A stretch of DNA of 44,400 bases, taken from contig SYEM01000329.1 in NCBI GenBank assembly GCA_005801385.1, positions 1 to 44,400 of the forward strand, written 5' to 3'. Positions within the stretch are counted from its first letter, which is position 1. Each line of letters starts with the position of its first letter. Positions 7,550 to 16,200 of this stretch are shown in pieces. The DNA comes from Verrucomicrobiales bacterium. Lineage in GTDB: Bacteria > Verrucomicrobiota > Verrucomicrobiia > Limisphaerales > UBA9464. The notes below the pieces were generated by a model that did not search any database, was not told the DNA's origin, and saw nothing but the letters and a program-made list of their open reading frames with translations. The translations under genes were made by a program, and so were the position numbers.

Positions 7550-8815
7550 CTAGTGGGCGGACTTTCCCGAGACGTCCGCTGCATGCTGACTGAAGGATTT
7601 TCCGCGGCCCGTGGGTCGGATGACGGAGTCGATGATACCCCGTTGGAACTCGTCCCACATCGGAGACATGCCCCGGAGTTTTTCCACGATCCTCGCAAAG
7701 GTCTGCACGACATAGTCGACATCCTCGACCGAGGTGTCCCTGCCGAGTGTCATGATGATGTTGCCTTGGGCCAGCGCGTGGTCGAGTCCGATCGCGGCCA
7801 GGACGTGGGAGATCTTCAGGGACTTGCTGACGCAGCTGGATCCGCTGGCCACAGCGATCCCATTGAGATCACACAGCAGGAGCTGGCCCTCGCCCTCGAT
7901 GAATTCGGTGGAGATGTTGAGGTTGGTGGAAATCCGGTCAGGTCCGGGGCGTGGGCCATTGAGCTTGATGAACCCGACGTGTTTCTCCAGTCCGTCCCAG
8001 AGGCGGACCTGCAGTTCCCGGGTATGGGCGATCCTGGCCTCGAGATCCCTCCGGGCCACTTCCGCCGCCACGCCGGCACCGACAATCGCGGGCACGTTCT
8101 CCGTTCCGGCGCGGCGCCCTCCTTCCTGGACGCCGCCGTGGATGATGGACACGAGGCGCGCCTTCTTGTTCCGGTAGAGGACACCCACTCCCTTGGGACC
8201 GTAGAACCGGTGGGGAGAAAAGCTGACTAAGGCCGCACCCCAGGCATCGACGTCGATCGGCAGCCAGCCCGCGCTGGCCTCGCAGTCCACGTAGAGAGGC
8301 ACGCCCTTCTCGGAACAAATGCGTCCCACCTCGGCGACAGGCTGTATCGTGCCGATGTCGTGATTCACATGGTGAACCGCGACGAGGACAGTCTGGGGGG
8401 TGATGGCATCCCGGAGTTCCTGGAGCCGGAGGTGGCCCTCGGCATCGACCCCCACCCGGGTGCAGGTCCAGCCCTGTTTCTCGAGGAACTCGACGGAGTT
8501 GATGACGCTGGGATGTTCCGTGGCGCAGACGACCAGGTGCTTTCCGCGGCGTTCATTGGCGTAGGCAACCCCCTTGATGGCGAGGTTGGCCGATTCCGTG
8601 CCGTCGGAGGTGAAGAAGATCTCGTCAGGGCTCCCTGCGTGGATCAGGGCGGCCATCTGTTCCCGCGAATGCTTCAGAGCCTCGCGAACACGGAGTCCAT
8701 GTTCATGAAGGGAGGAAGGGTTCCCGAACCATTCCGTGAAGAACGGCTTCATGGCCTCGAAGGCCTCGGGCAGGAGTGGCGTGGCAGCCTGGTGGTCGAG
8801 ATAGACGTGACGCAT
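7550..8815 (-). CDS. NifS/IscS-like cysteine desulfurase homologue lacking the PLP lysine (probable pseudoenzyme)
   Basis: 421 residues from ATG 8815 (a TTG at 8836 is the alternative). The fold is class V aminotransferase, NifS/IscS type: VYLDHQAATP, FTSDGTESANLAIKG, TEHPSVINS (His101), VDCEAS (Asp177), GGRRAGTENVPAI and SGSSCVSKSL (mobile-loop Cys328). Aligned by hand with E. coli IscS, four active-site residues differ: the PLP-binding Lys206 of SGHK is Arg203 (SPHR, codon CGG), Gln183 is Ala180, Asn155 is His152, and the substrate-carboxylate Arg is Ile354 (NIIMTLGR). Without the lysine normal internal aldimine chemistry is not expected. The C-terminal SPMWDEFQRG resembles the IscU-contacting tail of IscS. 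The frame is complete with no stops, so it is probably selected. It sits between iscU and mrp; a terminator separates it from iscU. Confidence 0.9.
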   Translation of the reverse strand: MRHVYLDHQAATPLLPEAFEAMKPFFTEWFGNPSSLHEHGLRVREALKHSREQMAALIHAGSPDEIFFTSDGTESANLAIKGVAYANERRGKHLVVCATEHPSVINSVEFLEKQGWTCTRVGVDAEGHLRLQELRDAITPQTVLVAVHHVNHDIGTIQPVAEVGRICSEKGVPLYVDCEASAGWLPIDVDAWGAALVSFSPHRFYGPKGVGVLYRNKKARLVSIIHGGVQEGGRRAGTENVPAIVGAGVAAEVARRDLEARIAHTRELQVRLWDGLEKHVGFIKLNGPRPGPDRISTNLNISTEFIEGEGQLLLCDLNGIAVASGSSCVSKSLKISHVLAAIGLDHALAQGNIIMTLGRDTSVEDVDYVVQTFARIVEKLRGMSPMWDEFQRGIIDSVIRPTGRGKSFSQHAADVSGKSAH

Positions 8816-8880
8816 GGGGTCGAGGATAGCCTTCAATCGGTGGGAGGCGAACCTGATGCCGGGCGCGCGTTCCAGGAACG

Positions 8881-8924
8881 AAAAATCCGCGGCGGCACGG
8901 GATCCCGTGGGCCGCGGAGGATTT
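8881..8924 (-). terminator. Intrinsic terminator after iscU-like gene
   Basis: On the minus strand AAATCCTCCGCGGCCCACGG pairs with CCGTGCCGCCGCGGATTT around a GATC centre, and the stem runs into five Ts. This is a textbook Rho-independent terminator placed 12 bases after the iscU-like stop and 65 bases before the NifS-like start. It would end most transcripts from the Rrf2 promoter, leaving the NifS-like and mrp genes dependent on read-through or their own promoter. Confidence 0.8.
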
Positions 8925-8936
8925 GGACGGGTCCGC

Positions 8937-9365
8937 TCAGGCGGCGGCCGGCATCGGCGTCTGCAGTTTCGAGGCCGTCTCCGGATGCTTCCGGATGTAG
9001 TCCTCGAGGGCAGCCTTGAGGGCCTCTTCGGCCAGGACGGAGCAGTGGATCTTGACCGGCGGCAGACCGCCGAGGGCGTCGACGACCTCCTGGTTCGTGA
9101 AGTTCATCGCCTCATCGATGCTGCGGCCCTTGATGAGCTCGGTGGCCATGCTGGAGCTGGCGATGGCGGATCCACAGCCGAAGGTCTTGAACCGGGCATC
9201 CTCGATCTTCCCGTCCTTGATCTTCAGGCTGATCTTCATGATGTCGCCACAGGCGGCGGCACCCACCTCGCCCACGCCATCGGCATCCTTCAGGTCGCCC
9301 ATGTTGCGGGGGTGCATGAAGTGGTCCATCACGATGGAATTATAAAGGGTGTAGGTTTCGCTCAT
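8937..9365 (-). CDS. iscU: IscU-type Fe-S cluster assembly scaffold
   Basis: 142 residues. All functional IscU residues are present: Cys39 and Asp41 in AACGDIMK, Cys64 in FGCGSAIASSS, and His107-Cys108 in PPVKIHCSVLAEEA, where the LPPVK segment is the usual HscA/chaperone recognition motif. The Asp favours labile cluster release. IscU receives sulfur from a cysteine desulfurase and iron, builds a [2Fe-2S] or [4Fe-4S] cluster and hands it on in the cytosol. It is separated by 10 bases from the upstream Rrf2 regulator, so they form a two-gene unit ended by the hairpin at 8881-8924. No hscA, hscB, fdx or iscA gene is adjacent. Confidence 0.95.
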   Translation of the reverse strand: MSETYTLYNSIVMDHFMHPRNMGDLKDADGVGEVGAAACGDIMKISLKIKDGKIEDARFKTFGCGSAIASSSMATELIKGRSIDEAMNFTNQEVVDALGGLPPVKIHCSVLAEEALKAALEDYIRKHPETASKLQTPMPAAA

Positions 9366-9375
9366 GGTTCAACAG

Positions 9376-9888
9376 TTAGGATGAAAGTTTCAGGGTTCGC
9401 GACCGCTTTGGCTTCGTCGCCGCTGCGGTCTGTGGATGCTTCGGACCCGACCGCGCCGTCCGTGCCTGATGCTCGACGAATGAGGTGTGACGATGGGTGA
9501 GTTCCGCCACGGAGGTCCGACCAAAGACCTCCTTCACCCGGTCCTGGGCCTCCGAGAAGAGCCCACACAGGGCACAGCCCTCCCGATGGGTGCAGTCGGA
9601 GTCGGTCTCGAGACACCGCTGGAGGGCGATGGGGCCCTCGACCGCCTCGATGACCTCCAGCACCGTTATTTCGTCTGGGGTCCGAACCAGCGAAAATCCG
9701 CCACCGGAACCCCGGGCTGACTTCACGATCCCGGCCCTCGAAAGACTCTGGAAGATCTTGCCCAGGAATGAGGCAGGAACGCCCTCCTCATGAGCCAGAA
9801 CATCCACCATTTCGACCGACCCGGCTGGGCGACGCGAGAGGGCCAGAAGGCCCAACATCGCATATTCGCTCGCTCGGGTGATTTGCAT
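9376..9888 (-). CDS. Rrf2-family (IscR-like) transcription regulator
   Basis: 170 residues, with the winged helix-turn-helix of the Rrf2 family at residues 1-70 (ITRASEYAMLGLLALSR, FLGKIFQSLSRAGIV, RGSGGGFSLVR). After it comes a cysteine cluster, Cys92, Cys99, Cys105 and Cys108 (RCLETDSDCTHREGCALCG), close to the three-Cys arrangement that holds the [2Fe-2S] cluster in IscR. The C-terminal 35 residues are Lys/Ser/Thr-rich and look disordered. It heads the Fe-S locus, so the natural inference is a repressor sensing cluster supply and controlling its own unit. A perfect 22-base palindrome lies five bases before its start codon. NsrR-like NO sensing is an alternative. Confidence 0.9.
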   Translation of the reverse strand: MQITRASEYAMLGLLALSRRPAGSVEMVDVLAHEEGVPASFLGKIFQSLSRAGIVKSARGSGGGFSLVRTPDEITVLEVIEAVEGPIALQRCLETDSDCTHREGCALCGLFSEAQDRVKEVFGRTSVAELTHRHTSFVEHQARTARSGPKHPQTAAATKPKRSRTLKLSS

Positions 9889-9893
9889 CGGTG

Positions 9894-9915
9894 AACAGGA
9901 TCAATTGATCCTGTT
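9894..9915. promoter_or_regulatory. Perfect 22-bp palindrome, probable Rrf2 operator
   Basis: AACAGGATCAATTGATCCTGTT equals its own reverse complement. It lies between the probable promoter (9923-9950) and the ATG of the Rrf2 gene at 9888, where a bound dimer would block initiation or early elongation. It does not match the E. coli IscR type 1 or type 2 consensus closely, so the specificity is inferred from position only. Confidence 0.65.
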
Positions 9916-9922
9916 GGGAGCC

Positions 9923-9950
9923 AACCTATTCGGGTCGCCCCAGCTGTCAA
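9923..9950 (-). promoter_or_regulatory. Candidate sigma-70 promoter of the Rrf2-iscU unit
   Basis: On the minus strand a perfect -35 box TTGACA (9945-9950) is followed after 16 bases by TAGGTT (9923-9928), a weak -10 match. The start of transcription would fall just before the 22-base palindrome. Assigned by eye only. Confidence 0.4.
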
Positions 9951-10001
9951 TCCGTGAAGCGGAGGAATTAGGTCTGATTTGAATCCGGCCGTGAAAACGG
10001 G

Positions 10002-10823
10002 TCACGGACGGCGGGTCGAGGAGTGGTCCCGGAGCCAGTCCCAATCGGTCGTCGGCTCGGCCAGGAAGATGCCGCCGGCACCGCCCTTGACGTTGGGTCT
10101 CAGGGTGGAACCCGCTCCGGAGGTGACCTGCCACCGGTGGCTTTCAACATGTCCGTCGGCAAAGGCGAGGTTGGCGGAACCCTGGTGGTGGCTGGCCGGC
10201 AGATTCCCCCATTTCGGGGCCTCCTCGAGCCGGTTCATGAAGAATCCGTCGTTGATCGTGTCTGGGTGCTCGTCGAGGAAGACGAAGATCGTGGAGGGGT
10301 TCTGGACGTCCGCCTCGCGGAAGCACTGCTGGAAGGATGGGTTGAACCGGTTGGTCAGCTCACCGGGATCGCCGACGAGCGAGTTCATCGAGAAGCTCCG
10401 GGTCCGGAGACCCACGGTGCTGCGGGAGAGGTCGGAAGGGCACTTGAAGACGGCGATGGAGCGTCCCAGGTGGTTTCCAAGCTTGGCCTCCGTCAGGTAG
10501 GCTGTGTTCGTGTTCTCCTCGGAGTCATCCCAGTTGAGCACGTGGTTCACCCAGTTGTTCCGGCGTGCGCGGGTTTCCCCAACACCGTGGTTGTTCACGA
10601 GCCGGTCATTCTGGTCATCGGCGTAGAGCTTCCATCCGAGGTGGAGCTGCTTGAGGTTGGCCTGGCAGGCCGCCCCTTGGGCCCTTGACTTGGCCCGTCC
10701 CAGGGCAGGCAGGAGCATGCCGGCGAGAATCGCGATGATCGCGATCACCACCAGGAGTTCGATCAGGGTGAACGCCGTCGCCGTGGTGCCGGCGTGTGCC
10801 CGCCCGGAGGATGCCGTGTTCAT
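10002..10823 (-). CDS. Prepilin-type N-terminal cleavage/methylation protein with H-X9-DG C-terminal motif
   Basis: 273 residues from ATG 10823, chosen because it overlaps the dehydrogenase stop as ATGA; a longer frame adds unrelated sequence. The type IV pilin-like leader is [20 protein letters not shown], cleaved by a prepilin peptidase before the Phe, followed by the membrane helix to about residue 45. The rest is a globular domain ending with [16 protein letters not shown], the H-X9-DG motif seen in the many verrucomicrobial and planctomycetal pseudopilin-like proteins. Likely exported and anchored in the inner membrane by the pseudopilin helix; whether it joins a type II secretion-like filament or not is unknown. 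Coupling to an alcohol dehydrogenase is odd and may be incidental. Confidence 0.85.
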   Translation of the reverse strand: MNTASSGRAHAGTTATAFTLIELLVVIAIIAILAGMLLPALGRAKSRAQGAACQANLKQLHLGWKLYADDQNDRLVNNHGVGETRARRNNWVNHVLNWDDSEENTNTAYLTEAKLGNHLGRSIAVFKCPSDLSRSTVGLRTRSFSMNSLVGDPGELTNRFNPSFQQCFREADVQNPSTIFVFLDEHPDTINDGFFMNRLEEAPKWGNLPASHHQGSANLAFADGHVESHRWQVTSGAGSTLRPNVKGGAGGIFLAEPTTDWDWLRDHSSTRRP

Positions 10824-11848
10824 TCGAGCGAGATCATGGCCTTGATGACGCCCGACTCCGGCTTGAGGTACTTCGGGAACTCCCCGGCGACATCCGTGAA
10901 CGGCACCCGATGGGTGATCCACGGCCGGGTGTCGAGCTGGCCGGATCCGATCAAGGAGATGATTCGGGTGAAGTCCCGTGGGAGGGCGTTGCGGCTGGCG
11001 AGCAGGGTCAACTCCCGACGGTGGAGGATGGGGGCATGGGGAAAGGTCAGCTCAGCCTGGGTGATGCCGACGTAGATCAGCCGGCCGGCGAAGGCGCAGA
11101 ACCGGAGGGCCTCGCTCATCGATCGATGGGATCCCGTGGCATCGATCACGACATGGGCGAGTTCCCCTCCCGTCAGGCCAGCCAGTGCCTCGACGTCCTC
11201 GGCGCCCCCGGATGCCAGCAGGGTGTCGGGTATTCCCATCCGCTCACGCACGAACGCGAGTCGCTGGGAGTTCATGTCGAGGACGATCGTCCTGGCGCCG
11301 GCCAGCTTGGTGAATTCCATGGCGGCGAGTCCGATCGGACCCGCACCGATGACGAGGGCCGTCTCGCCCGGTTTCAGGCCGCTCCGGTCCACCGCGTGGC
11401 ATCCGATGGCGAGGGTTTCCACAAGGGCTGCCTGCTCACTGGAAAGCGCCGGTGCGGGATGGAGCTTTCGGGCAGGGAGAAGGATCCGCTCCTGCAGTCC
11501 CCCGTCGCACATGACCCCCAGGGTCTGGTTGGATTCGCAGCAGTTGGTGTAGCCCCGACGGCAGGCGGAGCAGCGCTGGCAGTTGATGTAGGGTTCCACC
11601 GAGCAGCGGTCCCCCGGGTGGACGTGGGTGACACCCTCGCCCACGGCCAGCACCTCGACACCAAGCTCATGGCCTGGGATGCGTGGGTAGCTGAAGAACG
11701 GCATCTTTCCGAGATAGCCGCTGTAATCCGTGCCGCAGATGCCGACCTGATGGACCTGGAGCAGGGCCTCGCCCGGACCGGGTGTCGGAGGTTCAGGGAC
11801 GTCGAGGAAACGGAATGCCTGGGGGCGTTCGAGCTGGAGTGCGCGCAT
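10820..11848 (-). CDS. Zinc-dependent medium-chain alcohol/polyol dehydrogenase
   Basis: 342 residues from ATG 11848. Catalytic zinc residues are visible at Cys38 ([13 protein letters not shown]) and His60-Glu61 (PRIPGHELG). Structural zinc cysteines are Cys90, Cys93, Cys96 and Cys104 ([16 protein letters not shown]). The NAD(P) Rossmann motif is [16 protein letters not shown], with an Asp in IVLDMNSQR after the second strand that favours NAD. The family includes threonine, sorbitol and L-galactonate 5-dehydrogenases (RspB/YjjN group); the exact substrate cannot be told. It lies 44 bases after proA and overlaps the prepilin-like gene by four bases, so the three are probably one transcript. 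Expected to oxidise a sugar alcohol or sugar acid in the cytosol. Confidence 0.87.
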   Translation of the reverse strand: MRALQLERPQAFRFLDVPEPPTPGPGEALLQVHQVGICGTDYSGYLGKMPFFSYPRIPGHELGVEVLAVGEGVTHVHPGDRCSVEPYINCQRCSACRRGYTNCCESNQTLGVMCDGGLQERILLPARKLHPAPALSSEQAALVETLAIGCHAVDRSGLKPGETALVIGAGPIGLAAMEFTKLAGARTIVLDMNSQRLAFVRERMGIPDTLLASGGAEDVEALAGLTGGELAHVVIDATGSHRSMSEALRFCAFAGRLIYVGITQAELTFPHAPILHRRELTLLASRNALPRDFTRIISLIGSGQLDTRPWITHRVPFTDVAGEFPKYLKPESGVIKAMISLE

Positions 11849-11892
11849 GAGAGGGTCTCTGGGATGGATTGGCTGGGTGACGCGGCGAGGGC

Positions 11893-13179
11893 TCAGCCTC
11901 GGATTTGGCCGGTGCCCCAGCCGAGCCATTTGTAGCTGCAGAGTTCGTCGAGACCCATCGGACCGCGGGCCCCGACCTTGTCGGTGCTGATCCCGATCTC
12001 GGCTCCCATCCCGAACTCGCCGCCATCGGTGAACCGCGTGCTGGCATTCCAGTAGACGGCCGCCGAGTCGACCCCCTGCAGGAAGTTTCGGGCCGTGGAT
12101 TCGTTGCGCGTGATGATTGCGTCGCTATGGGCCGAGCCATGCCGATGGATGTGCTCGATCGCTGCGTCGACACCGTCGACCACCCGGACATTGAGGATGT
12201 AGTCGTTGTACTCGGTGGCGTAGTCCTGATCGGTGGCCGCCCTGAGGACGGGTCCCTTGGTGCCGAGGCTCTTCAGGAGTGCCATGGAATCAGGGTCGAC
12301 CCGGAGCTCCACCTGCTTCTCGGCCAGATGTCGGGCAGCCCGGGGCAGGAACTCAGCGGCCACCGGCCGGTCGACCAGGACCGTCTCAGCGGCATTGCAG
12401 GCTGAGGGACGCTGGACCTTGGCGTTCCAGAGGATGGTGTCGGCCATGTCGAGGTTCGCCTCGCGGTCGACATAGATGTGACACACCCCCTTGTAGTGCT
12501 TGATGACAGGCACCTTGGAGCATTCGGTCACCGCACGGATCAGGCCCTCGCCGCCACGGGGCATGCAGAGGTCGACCAGGGAGGTGAGGGAGAGAAGGAT
12601 CGGGACGGCCTCGCGGTCGGTGGTGGGAATGACCTGGATGGCAGCCTCAGGGAATCGGTCCCGGAGAACCTGTCGTCCTGCATCGACCATGAGTCGTGCG
12701 ATCAGCCGGTTGGAGTTCAACGCCTCCTTGCCGCCGCGGAGGATGGTCGCGTTGCCGGTCTTGAAGCACAGGCTGGCAGCATCCGCGGTGACGTTGGGAC
12801 GGGATTCGTAGATGATGACCACCACGCCGATCGGGGTACTGACCTTCTGGAGCCGGAGTCCGTTTGGACGGATCCGTTCGTCGAGGATCCGGCCCACCGG
12901 GTTGGGCAGCATGGCGACTTCCCGGACACCTCGGGCCATCGCGTGGATCCGTTCCGGGTTGAGGGTGAGTCGGTCGAGCATCGCTGTGCTGAGCCTGAGA
13001 TCGCGACCGATCTCGAGGTCCTTGGCGTTGGCGTCGAGCAGCGCCGCGACGGACGCCTCAAGGGCGGCGGACATGGCGACCAGGGCCTGGTCCCGTTCCG
13101 GGGCGGTCAGCTGGGCAAGCGCCCGGGACGCACCCTTTGCCGCCGTTGCAATTCCTGTGATCTGTTCGGTCAAACTCAC
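11893..13179 (-). CDS. proA: Gamma-glutamyl phosphate reductase
   Basis: 428 residues if started at GTG 13179 (VSLTEQITGIATAAKGASRA); TTG 13173 is an alternative and the upstream frame has no family resemblance. The aldehyde-dehydrogenase-like fold shows the ProA landmarks MPRGGEGLIRAVTECSKVP, VIKHYKGVCHIYVD, and the catalytic-cysteine region VQRPSACNAAETVLVD, plus the family-typical WNASTRFTDGGEFGMGAEIG and GLDELCSYKW near the end. It reduces gamma-glutamyl phosphate to glutamate semialdehyde with NADPH, the second step of proline synthesis. proB is not adjacent in this window. It is divergent from the giant secreted-protein gene, with about 100 bases between. Confidence 0.95.
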   Translation of the reverse strand: MSLTEQITGIATAAKGASRALAQLTAPERDQALVAMSAALEASVAALLDANAKDLEIGRDLRLSTAMLDRLTLNPERIHAMARGVREVAMLPNPVGRILDERIRPNGLRLQKVSTPIGVVVIIYESRPNVTADAASLCFKTGNATILRGGKEALNSNRLIARLMVDAGRQVLRDRFPEAAIQVIPTTDREAVPILLSLTSLVDLCMPRGGEGLIRAVTECSKVPVIKHYKGVCHIYVDREANLDMADTILWNAKVQRPSACNAAETVLVDRPVAAEFLPRAARHLAEKQVELRVDPDSMALLKSLGTKGPVLRAATDQDYATEYNDYILNVRVVDGVDAAIEHIHRHGSAHSDAIITRNESTARNFLQGVDSAAVYWNASTRFTDGGEFGMGAEIGISTDKVGARGPMGLDELCSYKWLGWGTGQIRG

Positions 13180-13284
13180 CCCACAAGGGTACGTGGGCTG
13201 GGTTGCGATGTGAAGGATCCGCACCACACCCGCGACCTCTGTCTTTGAACAGGACCCCGGCATCGCGCATGCTTCGTGGACGCC

Positions 13285-16200
13285 ATGCTTCCGATCCGAG
13301 TCCTCCTCCGCCCTGCCGTGTTCCTTCTGCTTGCATGGATCACGCTGATGGGTTCGCGCGCGGCCACGCTGATACCCACCGGGAGCGACTGGTCGTTCTT
13401 CCGCGGGATGGCGCATCCATCCCCTGCGGATCCTTCTGGATGGCGTCGCCCCGGGTTCAACGAGGCGTCCTGGGAGAAGGGCGTCGCCCCGTTCTCCTAC
13501 GGCGAGGTGTCATTCGCCGGGACCCAGCTCACCGACATGCAGAGCCGATATTCGACGGTCTTCCTCCGCAGGACATTCCGGATCCTGAACCCCAAGGCAA
13601 TCCAGAGCCTCGACCTGAACACGGTCTGCGATGACGGCTTTGTCGCCTACCTGAATGGCACCCGGGTTGCCGCATTGAATTTCGGCGAGACCGACCCGGG
13701 GTTCGACTCCCTGGCGACCTCGGCGCAGGAGTTCGTCCAGACGTCCCAGACCCTCCCCGAGGCCGCATCCCTGCTGGTCCCGGGGGAGAATGTCCTGGCG
13801 GTGGTGCTCCTGAACGGCTCGCTGGCCAGCAGCGACATCGTGTTCGACGCCGAGCTGGTCTCGACCGAGGCGGCCTCGGTCCTGCCTAGGGTGGTTGGGG
13901 TGTCTCCCAACCCGGGTCTGGCCACCAATCTGACCGAGGTGGTCGTGACCTTCTCCGAGACCGTGACCGGCGTTGACGCGAAGGACTTCCTCGTCAACGG
14001 CGTACCGGCGACTTCGATGTCGGGAAGTGGGACGACCTATCGGTTTTCCTTCCCGCAGCCCGCCTCCGGCGGCGTGGTCATGAGCTGGGGACCGCTGCAC
14101 ACCATCCAGGACCTCGACGTGCCACCGAACCGGTTCGATGGCGGGGCATCGGGTTCGGTCTGGGCCTATGAGGTCCTCGATCCTGAGGGGCCGTCGGTGG
14201 GACGGGTGCGGCCCGTGGCGGGTGTCGTCGTGCGCCGGCTGGCGGAAGTCGAGATCACCTTCAATCGCGCGGTGGTTGGGCTCGATGCCTCCGACCTCCG
14301 CTGCAACGGCGTGCCGGCCCTCTCCCTGTCCGGCCTCGGCCCGGGTCCGTACCGTTTCCAGTTCCCTGAGGTTCCCGACGGACTGGCGACCCTGTCCTGG
14401 GCCCCGGGGCATGGGATCATCTCGGATGAGCCCGTGCCTCATCCATTCCGCGGGGGGGAATGGGCTGTGACGGTGGATTCCAAGCGGACGGTCCCACAGG
14501 TGGTGATCCATGAGCTGCTGGCGGACAATGCAAATGGTCTCCGGGATGAGGATGGCGACACGGAGGACTGGATTGAACTGCACAATCCCGGCACTTCTGC
14601 CGTTCTGCTCCGGGGGTGGTCGATTGGGACGGGATCCGACGGCGGGGATGCGTGGCTTTTTCCGGAAGCGGAGGTTCCGGCTGGGGGTTTTCTGGTTGTC
14701 TTCGCGTCGGGGAAGGATCGACGCCCCACCGCCCCGGGCGCTCCCCTGCACCTGGCGTCCAAGCTGAACGCCACCGGGGATACATGGAGGCTCTTCGGAC
14801 CGGAGTGGCCTCCGGCTGTCGTCAGTGAGGTGTCCTACCCGGAGCAGGGTCCCGACCATTCCTTTGGTCTCCAGGAGGGCGGGGGATTGGGTGTGTGGCG
14901 GTGCTTCAATCCGCCCACCCCGGGCAGGAGCAACGGGCTCAGCACGATTACGGGGCGGGCCGAATCGGTCCATTTCAGTGTCCAGCGCGGATTCTTTGAC
15001 CGGCCCTTTGTCCTCACCCTCGCGACGCCGACGCCCGGGGCTACGATCCGATACACGACCAACGGCGCGGCGCCGACCCTGACCACCGGCGTCGTCTACG
15101 GTTCGCCACTCAACATTGCCAGCAGCCGGGTGGTCCGCGCGGCCGCATTCGCCCCTCAGCTCGTTCCGTCGGCGGTCGGAACCCATACCTATCTCTTCAA
15201 CATCACCGCGAATCGGCGCCTCCTCCCTGCGCTCTCCCTCGTCACCGCAACGAACCATCTCTACGGATCCACCGGCATCATGGAGTCCAGTCCCCGGAAC
15301 ACCACCAAGCATGGCCCCGCCTGGGAGCGTCCGGTCTCGGTCGAGCTCATCCGTCCCGAGGACCATGGGGGATTCCAGATCGATGCTGGGATCCGGGTCG
15401 CGGGAGGCGACTACATCCGGGAACGCTACAACTACCGACAGTCCACCCCGCCGGAGGGCAAGTACTCCTATCGCCTCTACTTCCGGGGCGAGTATGGCCC
15501 TGGCCAGCTCGACTACCTGATGTTCCCCGGGACCACGGTCGCGTCGTTCAACAGCCTGCATCTGAGGGCCGGGATGAATGACCACTCGAACCCCTTCCTG
15601 AAGGACGAGTTCGTCCGTGCGCTGTCGGATGACGTCGGAATCGTCGCCTGCCATGGCACCTTCGTGAACCTCTTCCTCAATGGGGTCTACAAGGGCATCT
15701 ACAACCCGACCGAGCGGGTCGACGACGACTTCCTCCAGCGTTACCACGGCGGAGGAGAGGAATGGGATGTCATCGGTGCGATGTCGGCCGTGGTGCGTGG
15801 CGACAGCGTGGCTTGGAATCAACTGAAGACGGCGGCCCTGAAGGACCTCACGATCCGGCCGAACTACGAGGCGGTCGCAGCGCGCATGGACCTTGGGAAC
15901 TTCGTCGACTATCTGCTTCCTCTGCTCTGGGCCGACAACGACGACTGGCCGCACAACAACACCCGGGCGGCCCGGGAGCGGGTGGCCGGATCCCGCTTCC
16001 GCTTCTATCCGTGGGACGCGGAATTCTCGTTCGGGTTCTCCGGCCACTCCGTCAGCTACGATACCCTGGCCCTCACCCTCTCGAACACGTCTCCACCATG
16101 GGGCTCCTCCGACTACCAGAAGCTCTTCAACGCCCTGAAGAGATCCCCCGAGTTCAAGCTCCTCTTCGCTGACCGTATCCATCGGGCGTTCTTCAACGAT

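Noticed and set aside
13510-16182. 890-codon antisense frame opposite the giant secreted protein
   Set aside because: The plus-strand frame has clear domains. The antisense product is Arg/His/Gly-rich without any family pattern.
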